A stretch of 64,000 nucleotides of DNA from Corallococcus silvisoli (GTDB lineage: Bacteria; Myxococcota; Myxococcia; Myxococcales; Myxococcaceae): assembly GCF_009909145.1 (NCBI RefSeq), contig NZ_JAAAPJ010000001.1, positions 992,001-1,056,000 on the forward strand. Reading direction: 5' to 3'. Made by a program: the position numbers and the translations under genes. This document shows, piece by piece, positions 36,616 to 64,000 of the stretch (position 1 is the stretch's first letter; the number at the start of each line of letters is the position of its first letter). The notes beneath the pieces are model-generated. The model was not told where the DNA came from. It worked only from the letters and a program-made list of their open reading frames with translations, and made no database searches.

Positions 36616-37851
36616 CTACACGCGCTCCAGGATGGTGGCGATGCCCTGGCCGCCGCCGATGCACATGGTGATGAGCGCCGTCTGCTTGCCCGTGCGCTCC
36701 AGCTCGTCCAGGGCGGTGCCCAGGAGCATCGCCCCGGTGGCGCCCAGCGGGTGGCCCAGCGCGATGGAGCCGCCGTTGACGTTGACCCGGTCCGGGTCGA
36801 TGCCCAGCGCGCGCGTGGTCTGGATGACCACGGCCGCGAAGGCCTCGTTGATCTCCCACAGGTCGATGTCGCCGGCCTTCATGCCCGCCATGCGCAGGGC
36901 CTTCTCGCTGACCGGCGCGGGGGCGGTGAGCATGATGAGCGGCTCGGTGCCCAGCGTCGCCATGGCGCGGATGCGGGCGCGGGGCTTGAGGCCCTGCTCC
37001 TTCACGTAGCGCTCCGACGCCAGCGCCACCACCGCGGCCCCGTCCACGATGCCGCTGGAGTTGCCGGCGGTGTGCACGTGCTGGATGCGCTGGGCCTGGG
37101 GGTAGGCGCTGAGCGCGATGGCGTCCAGCGTCTCGCCGTTCGGGCCCACGGCCAGCTCCCCCATCGCCACGAACGCGGGCTTGAGCGCGGCCAGTCCCTC
37201 CGCGGTGGTGTCCGGGCGGGGATATTCGTCGCGCTCCAGCAGCACGGCGCCCGTGGACGGGTCCTTCACCGCGAAGAGGGATGGGGCGAAGCGGTTCTCC
37301 TCGATGGCGCGGGCCGCGCTCTTCTGCGAGCGCAGCGCCAGCGCGTCCACGTCCGCGCGACGGATACCCTCCAGCGTGGCGATGAGGTCCGCGCTGATGC
37401 CCTGGGGCACCTGATACACGCGCTCGCGCAGTCGCACGTTGCCGCCGTCCTGGCCGCCGCCGTCCGCGCCCAGCGACAGGTGCGACATGCTCTCCACGCC
37501 GCCCGCCACCACGAAGTCCATGGCGCCGGAGGCCACGCCCATCGCGCCGAAGTTCACCGCCTGGAGCCCGGAGCCGCAGAAGCGGTTGAGCGACACGGCG
37601 GACACGTCCTGCGGCCACCCCGCCGCCAGCACCGCGTTGCGCGCGATGTTCGCCCCCTGCTCGTTCACCTGGGACACGCACCCCGCGATGACGTCGCCCA
37701 CCTGACGCGCGTCCCAGCCACCGCGCCGCTGGAGCGCGTTGAGCGTCTGTGCGAGCAGCTCCTGCGGGTGCAGCCCCGTGAGGGCACCCTTGCCCATCTT
37801 CCCGCGCCCACGCGGGGTCCGGATGGCGTCGATGATGTAGCTGGCGGTCAT
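36616..37851 (-). CDS. Thiolase (acetyl-CoA C-acyltransferase)
   Basis: 411 residues from ATG 37851, with AAAGGAG upstream. Catalytic Cys 92 sits in [12 protein letters not shown]; the C-terminal His is in GHPLGATGA and the second Cys in CIGGGQG, all intact. NEAFAAV is also typical. It condenses or cleaves acyl-CoA thioesters in fatty-acid degradation or biosynthetic priming. It follows the NRPS gene in the same direction, but has its own promoter and a hairpin separates them, so membership in the NRPS cluster is uncertain. Confidence 0.95.
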   Translation of the reverse strand: MTASYIIDAIRTPRGRGKMGKGALTGLHPQELLAQTLNALQRRGGWDARQVGDVIAGCVSQVNEQGANIARNAVLAAGWPQDVSAVSLNRFCGSGLQAVNFGAMGVASGAMDFVVAGGVESMSHLSLGADGGGQDGGNVRLRERVYQVPQGISADLIATLEGIRRADVDALALRSQKSAARAIEENRFAPSLFAVKDPSTGAVLLERDEYPRPDTTAEGLAALKPAFVAMGELAVGPNGETLDAIALSAYPQAQRIQHVHTAGNSSGIVDGAAVVALASERYVKEQGLKPRARIRAMATLGTEPLIMLTAPAPVSEKALRMAGMKAGDIDLWEINEAFAAVVIQTTRALGIDPDRVNVNGGSIALGHPLGATGAMLLGTALDELERTGKQTALITMCIGGGQGIATILERV

Positions 37852-37875
37852 GTGCGGCTCCTTTGATGTCGACCG

Positions 37876-37904
37876 TAATATTATCTGCGTAATTTGTATG
37901 TCAA
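37876..37904 (-). promoter_or_regulatory. Promoter of the thiolase gene
   Basis: On the minus strand TTGACA (37904-37899) is followed by an AT-rich block with TAATAT at 15 bp or ATATTA at 17 bp spacing. The block contains a direct repeat of ATTACG, which may be a regulator site. One of few AT-rich stretches in the area. Confidence 0.6.
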
Positions 37905-37933
37905 GGCGACCTGGGGTGGGGACGGATGACAGA

Positions 37934-37957
37934 CCCGGCGCCTGTCGTGGCGCCGGG
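37934..37957. terminator. Perfect GC hairpin downstream of the NRPS gene
   Basis: CCCGGCGCC-TGTCGT-GGCGCCGGG: 9-bp perfect stem, 6-nt loop, about 160 bp after the NRPS stop and before the thiolase promoter. No run of T follows on either strand, so it is a weak terminator call. Confidence 0.4.
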
Positions 37958-38116
37958 GCCGGCGTGGGGGAATGTCGCGTTGGCGCGCGGACCTGGGGCC
38001 GCGCGCCAGGCCCTCCCGCGATGGGGTGGACCGGTCCGGTGTCCAGCGCCTGTGCGATGACGGTGGCCTCCTGCTTCGGGGGGAGGCAGGAGGCTCGCCG
38101 GATCATCGCGTTCGCA

Positions 38117-59752
<21,636 letters not shown>

Positions 59753-60004
59753 CGCTCGGCGTTCTGAGGCGCCATGACCGGCCGCCCGGGTGCGACCTTG
59801 TTTGTATTGAGCAACTACACCCGTAGGCCCTATCTGTCCTGTTCACGTGTGTTTCATGTTTTTTCGATAAATTATTGATTTCATGAAAAATGAAGTCAGC
59901 AGGGCCTCTGTCACTCCTCGGTAGAAGTGGCGTGCAGGAAAAAGCGCGCGCCGTGCCCAGGCCCCCATGCAACCACCCTGGGCTCCGGCGAGGTGGAGGG
60001 CCGC
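59753..60004 (-). promoter_or_regulatory. AT-rich gap between lanB and the NRPS gene
   Basis: 252 bp with the most AT-rich stretch of the whole right half (59860-59900), containing a 10-bp palindrome TTTCATGAAA (59879-59888) and a CACGTG. Probably holds the NRPS promoter, but no clear -35/-10 pair was assigned. No precursor peptide, MbtH or other gene of credible length fits here on either strand. Confidence 0.5.
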
Positions 60005-63000
60005 TCAGGGCTGCTTCTTCTCTCGCGCCTGACGTGACGTGTAGAGGCGATGGAGGAAGTCGTAGAGGACCAGCTCCTGCGCCCGGGCCGCGGTGCGCAG
60101 GGCTCGGTTGGTGTGCATGTGGACGAGGCTCGCGGCCACGCGCTCCAGGGGCTGGGTGAGCAGTCCCTGGTCCGCGCACGCGCGCAGCCGGGCCAGCACC
60201 GGTGCCTGCCGTTCGGAGCGGCGGCGCAGCGCCGCGAGTCCCGCCGCCAAGGGGCCTTCGGCGGGCCACGGCCGCCACAGCAGGGCCTCCAGCTCCTGGC
60301 GGTGCGCGCGGAACCGTTCGCCCAGCCGCCGCTCGAAGGCGCCGTCCACGCTGAACTCCTGGCCGTAGCCCTGGCGAAGGGTGGCGAGCAGCTGGCGGCG
60401 GCCCTCCAGGTCGAGGCCCAGGTCCGTCAGCACCGTGTCGATGCCACACAGCGTGAGCCGCCAGCGCGCGTCCGCGCCGTCGTCGCCGACGACGGTGTCG
60501 AGCAGCTCCAGCACCGCGTCGCTGTCCGCGTGGAACCACTGCTCCACCAGGGGCATGCCCGCGTCGCCGCCGTAGCGTTCGACCTCGCGCTCGTAGGTGT
60601 CCACCTGGACGCGGTGCACGAGCCCGTCCCGCCGCAGCGGGTGCAGCAAGGCGTGGAGCCGCTCCAGCACCTCCGTGCGCAGCCGCCGGGGGTCGCCCTG
60701 GAGGCGCACGCGCAGGTGCCAGTCCGGGTCGCCGTAGCGCAGGAAGAACCACTGGTTCGCGGCGCCGGAGGCCAGGGCCTCGCGGACGAGGGGCGCCACG
60801 GCCTCCGCCAGCACGCGGTCCGCGAGCGCCGTGCCGGTGTAGAGCTTGACGTAGAGCCACTCGGAGCCTGGCGGGAAGGAGCGCTCCACCCGCGGCGGCT
60901 TCGGCAGGGCCACGGCCGGCGCGGCCGGCGCGTCGCGCACGAAGGGCACGACCACCTCGTGGACGAAGCGCCCTTCGGGGCCCTGGACGCACAGGCCCTC
61001 GTCCATGAGCAGCTCCACCAGCACCACCTCCGGCCGCTGGCGCACCAGGTGGACGAACGTGTCGAGGCTCAGCACGTTGTCCAGGTCCACCGGCAGCACG
61101 TTGTCGTGGTCCTCCAGTCCGACGTAGCGAGGCAGCCCCAGCCGCGCGCGCAGCCGCTGCGCCTCGTGGAAGCGCCGCGCTCCTTCGTGTTCTCCGAGCC
61201 CCCGGAGCGTGGGGGCCTGGAGCCGCCAGCGCGCGCGGTGGAGGATGAGCCTGCCCGCCGTCACGCGCGGCAGGAACGCGCTGCTCGCCAGCGGACCCCA
61301 CTGCCAGCGCAGGCCGGGCGTGGCGCCCTGCTGCTGGAGCGTGCCCAGGAAGGTGTAGGGGCGCAGGTGCGCGTGACCGAAGTTGTGGACGTGGGTGACG
61401 CGGGGGAGGACCTCGCGCCCCAGGCGCTGGGAGCGCAGGACGATGCGCGTGCCCTGGACGGAGAGGAAGAGGTCGGTGAGCGGGAGCTGCTGCTCCGGCG
61501 GTGCTCCCGAACGCCCCAGGTACACCAGCTCATGCGCGCGCAGCACCGGGCGGCAGAGGATGTTGCCCACGCGCCCCTCCGGCAGGTGCACCACCTCCGC
61601 GAAGGCGGCCTCCGGACGCAGCGCCTCCTCCGCGCGCAGGTGCGCGGTCACCTGGCGCAGCAGCTCCGGGTCTCCGTGGCAGAAGCGGCCCAGCAGCGCC
61701 GCGCCGGAGGGGCCCATCATCGACTCGAAGACGAACCGGAACCGCCCCGCGTCCACGTCCTCCCGCGACGCCGCCAGCACGGAGCCCATCACGGAGAAGG
61801 CATCCGGCAGGGGGCCCGGCCGCGGGTTCGCGAGCGCCTCCAGGTCCGCGGCGTCCAGCTCCAGCGGGCCGCCCGTGCGCAGCACCTCCGACAGCCGGAA
61901 GTGCAGGTGGGCCTGCGCCTTCCCCCACGCGACGCGCTCCTCGCTCCGGGACGCGGCGAAGGGCAGGTCGCGCAGCAGGGGCGAGTCCTCCGCGGACTCC
62001 GGGCTCGCACGCTCGAAGCCGACGCCCACGTCCTCATCCAGGGCCTCCAGCAGGGGCACCTCGCGCGCCTCGTAGCGCTGGACGAAGGCCTCGCGGAAGC
62101 GCCGCAGGGTCGCGGGCTCGCTGGACGCGCTCAGGCGATGGAGCAGGGTCACGCCCTGGCGCATCGCCTCCACCACGGCGGGGCCCAGCGTCAGTGCGTC
62201 CGCGGGTTTGCGCAGGTCCACCTGGAAGAGGCGGCCTGGATCGACCGGCGAAGGGAGGGCCTCCAGCCCGTGCGCGAGCGAGCGGTAGCGTGAAGGCTCC
62301 GCGCCCGGGGGCGTGCCATCCAGCTCCGCGAGCGCGCCCTGCACGTGCTGGAGGACGCGGTGGGGGCCGGCCATCGCCGGCACGGACTCCAGGTGCGCGA
62401 GCAGCTCGCGCACCGGCTCCGGGCCCGTGACGAGCGGCGCCAGCTCCGGCACGAGGAGCTGGCTCGCCACGAGCATGTCCACGTACTCCACGGCCTCGTC
62501 GCGGGACACGTCGGGGTCGGCGTCCACCAGCGCCTGCGCGAGCGCGGCGAGCGAGGCTCCCCCTCGCGCCCGCTCCAGGGTCGCCTCCAGGTACGGGGTG
62601 GGCTCCACGCCGACGAGCTGGTGGCTCCGCGTGCCGCCGTCGCGCCGCGACTCGGCGTAGCGCAGCCGTCCTGCGACCCGGTACAGGCTGGAGTTGGGGC
62701 GGTAGTCCAGGGCCTCGCGCAGCGCGGGCAGCCGGCCGAGCGCGTCCGTCAGCGCATCCACGTAGTCCATGTCCAGCCGCGTGTGGCGGCGGTAGCTCTC
62801 ACGGGCCGGCAGGCCCAGGTGGGTCGCCGGTGCGAGCATGCCCAGGCTGTTGCCGGCGAAGAGGCCGAAGGGCGTGGCCCGCGACGTCATGCGCTGCCAG
62901 TAGCGCACCAGCGTGCGCTCCAGCTTCTCTCCGTGCGGACCTCCCGGCGCGGCCGTCCACGCGGGCAGCTGCTCCTCGAGCGAGGGCGACGCGAGGAACA

Positions 63001-63214
63001 GCGCCTCCCGCACCTCCGGCCGCGCCACCACCGCCGCAAGCCTCTCGCGCAACAGGTCCCGGTCGCGGGCGAGCGCCGCTTCCAGCTCCGCGCCGGAAGC
63101 CTCCAGCGCGGTGGGCGCGAGCAGGCCCTGGCTCCAGGCACGCAGCTCGTCGAAGGGCAACAGCGGGGTGCGGAGGACGAAGAACCCGGAAGGGGAGAAG
63201 CCCGTCGGCGTCAT
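60005..63214 (-). CDS. lanB: Full-length LanB-type lanthipeptide dehydratase
   Basis: 1,069 residues from ATG 63214, which overlaps the LanC stop (ATGA). The N-terminal glutamylation part carries [18 protein letters not shown] (104-121), a conserved Lant_dehydr_N block, and continues through [20 protein letters not shown] and [10 protein letters not shown]. From about residue 782 the SpaB_C elimination domain begins ([40 protein letters not shown] ~878). Length and both domains agree with class I dehydratases that use glutamyl-tRNA(Glu) to dehydrate Ser/Thr. No lanA was found in the window. It is not a short PEARL-type protein. Confidence 0.93.
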   Translation of the reverse strand: MTPTGFSPSGFFVLRTPLLPFDELRAWSQGLLAPTALEASGAELEAALARDRDLLRERLAAVVARPEVREALFLASPSLEEQLPAWTAAPGGPHGEKLERTLVRYWQRMTSRATPFGLFAGNSLGMLAPATHLGLPARESYRRHTRLDMDYVDALTDALGRLPALREALDYRPNSSLYRVAGRLRYAESRRDGGTRSHQLVGVEPTPYLEATLERARGGASLAALAQALVDADPDVSRDEAVEYVDMLVASQLLVPELAPLVTGPEPVRELLAHLESVPAMAGPHRVLQHVQGALAELDGTPPGAEPSRYRSLAHGLEALPSPVDPGRLFQVDLRKPADALTLGPAVVEAMRQGVTLLHRLSASSEPATLRRFREAFVQRYEAREVPLLEALDEDVGVGFERASPESAEDSPLLRDLPFAASRSEERVAWGKAQAHLHFRLSEVLRTGGPLELDAADLEALANPRPGPLPDAFSVMGSVLAASREDVDAGRFRFVFESMMGPSGAALLGRFCHGDPELLRQVTAHLRAEEALRPEAAFAEVVHLPEGRVGNILCRPVLRAHELVYLGRSGAPPEQQLPLTDLFLSVQGTRIVLRSQRLGREVLPRVTHVHNFGHAHLRPYTFLGTLQQQGATPGLRWQWGPLASSAFLPRVTAGRLILHRARWRLQAPTLRGLGEHEGARRFHEAQRLRARLGLPRYVGLEDHDNVLPVDLDNVLSLDTFVHLVRQRPEVVLVELLMDEGLCVQGPEGRFVHEVVVPFVRDAPAAPAVALPKPPRVERSFPPGSEWLYVKLYTGTALADRVLAEAVAPLVREALASGAANQWFFLRYGDPDWHLRVRLQGDPRRLRTEVLERLHALLHPLRRDGLVHRVQVDTYEREVERYGGDAGMPLVEQWFHADSDAVLELLDTVVGDDGADARWRLTLCGIDTVLTDLGLDLEGRRQLLATLRQGYGQEFSVDGAFERRLGERFRAHRQELEALLWRPWPAEGPLAAGLAALRRRSERQAPVLARLRACADQGLLTQPLERVAASLVHMHTNRALRTAARAQELVLYDFLHRLYTSRQAREKKQP

Positions 63215-64000
63215 GGAGAATCCAGAGGAGAGGGGCGCAGGGACATGAGCAGCAGGCGATCCCAGGTGGGCTCCACGGAGGAGGTCGCCGCCAGGAGCGC
63301 CAGCGCGATGCCGGTGGCCCCCGAGAGCAGGCCCGGGTTGTCGGTCCAGCCCTCGCCGCCGCCGTCGAAGCGCTCCAGCACGCGGAAGCCCGCCACGCCC
63401 AGCCCCGGCTGTCGGTGGACGGAGAGCAGGTGCCGGAACCAATGGCGGGCGGCGGCCTCGAAGGCGGGCTCGCCCGTCGTCTGGAACAGGCGGTTGTAGA
63501 GGTGCCCGAGCCCGGCGGATCCATGACAGAGCCCGCCGTCATGCACGAAGGCGGCGTCCCGCCAGCGCCCGGCGGCTTCGAGGCAGAGCGTGAGCGCCCG
63601 CGCCTCCCACTCCGGGTTCCCCACGGCCCGCGCCACCGTGTGCAGCCCGAACGCCACGCCGGGATCGCCGTAGCACCATGCCGGACGGCGAGGCCACGTC
63701 AGGGGCTCATCCCGAGCCCCCACGCGCGTGGGAAAGAGCGCCGGCGCGGAGTCCGCTGCGCGTCTGGCCATGAACCACGTCCAGCCGCCCTGGAGCCATT
63801 CGCGAGCGCTCTCCGCCGCGACGCCCGCCGCCACCGCGCCGCCGAGCACGAGGAGCACCCCCGCCACCCCGTGCGCGACGCCCAGGTTGAATTCTCCGTC
63901 GAGGTGTTCACCCTGGAGCCGTGCCGCGACGTGCGCGGCTTGCGTCTTCCACCGAAAGCCCTCCGGTGTCCGCTCGGCCAGCTCTCCCAGCCGGGCCACC
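63211..64000 (-). CDS. lanC: LanC-like lanthionine synthetase (5' end beyond right edge)
   Basis: About 263 residues are visible, against ~400 for the family; the reading frame stays open to the edge, so the N terminus is missing. Motifs: LGVAHGVAGVLLVLG, RPAWCYGDPGVAFGLH (Zn ligand Cys) and GGLCHGSAGLGHLYNRLF (Zn ligands Cys-His), then DNPGLLSGATGIALALLA. These form the zinc site that activates the cysteine thiol for addition to dehydro-amino acids. First visible gene of the lanC-lanB pair, with a 4-bp overlap. Confidence 0.92.
   Translation of the reverse strand, partial: VARLGELAERTPEGFRWKTQAAHVAARLQGEHLDGEFNLGVAHGVAGVLLVLGGAVAAGVAAESAREWLQGGWTWFMARRAADSAPALFPTRVGARDEPLTWPRRPAWCYGDPGVAFGLHTVARAVGNPEWEARALTLCLEAAGRWRDAAFVHDGGLCHGSAGLGHLYNRLFQTTGEPAFEAAARHWFRHLLSVHRQPGLGVAGFRVLERFDGGGEGWTDNPGLLSGATGIALALLAATSSVEPTWDRLLLMSLRPSPLDSP

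Noticed and set aside
59955..59983. GCCCAGG/CCTGGGC hairpin with a nearby run of T (minus strand) after lanB
   Set aside because: Stem of 7 bp with a 15-nt loop and 11 nt between stem and the T run; too poor for an intrinsic terminator call.
59753..60004. Search for a lanthipeptide precursor or MbtH gene between lanB and the NRPS
   Set aside because: Only ORFs of about 13 codons are present, with no Ser/Thr/Cys-rich core or leader. The precursor is more likely outside the window.

Overview
The window looks like chromosome from a myxobacterium, probably Myxococcaceae (Corallococcus/Myxococcus-like). This is inferred from very high GC with strong third-position bias, many lipoproteins and secreted hydrolases, BlaI/M56 and ArsR/AHSA1 pairs, a DUF1501/cytochrome operon and a giant NRPS. 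No rRNA, tRNA, IS element or CRISPR array was seen.

Region 1 (1-5042, minus) is a tight three-gene operon: a protein with a C-terminal DUF559/VSR-like nuclease domain, a protein with a C-terminal winged-helix-like domain, and a large ATPase with two P-loops (one HerA/FtsK-like) that runs off the left edge. It is the best candidate here for an undescribed, possibly defence-related, system. Region 2 (5180-11556) holds an acyltransferase/SDR/MFS operon, small hypothetical genes, a VOC protein, an odd Ser-Pro-rich protein and an ArsR-AHSA1 pair whose operator overlaps the regulator's start codon. Region 3 (11642-15086) is a BlaI-M56 protease operon followed by a secreted protein carrying the same kind of ~29-residue repeat as the protease tail. 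BlaI-type palindromes lie in its promoter.

Region 4 (15258-37851) is general chromosome: lipoproteins, a saccharopine-dehydrogenase-like enzyme, MsrB-MsrA, an FG-GAP protein, an RsmJ-like methyltransferase, a DUF1501/haem-protein operon, two GH16 lipoproteins flanking an S51-like hydrolase, a LamG protein, a tautomerase/TetR divergent pair, a MgtC/DUF4010 membrane protein, a J-like protein plus Hsp70, and a thiolase.

Region 5 (38117-64000, minus) is a natural-product locus. A LanC-like cyclase (cut by the right edge) overlaps a full-length LanB dehydratase by 4 bp. After 252 bp comes a single 7,211-residue NRPS with seven C, six A and six T domains and a TE. Binding-pocket reading gives Ser - aliphatic - Asp - Gly - unknown - Asp. 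Between modules 5 and 7 there are two C domains separated only by a short relic of an A domain, so one A-T pair appears to have been deleted. The two Asp-type A domains share an 83-nt identical stretch, which points to duplication or gene conversion. No lanthipeptide precursor, MbtH, epimerisation domain or exporter is visible in the window.
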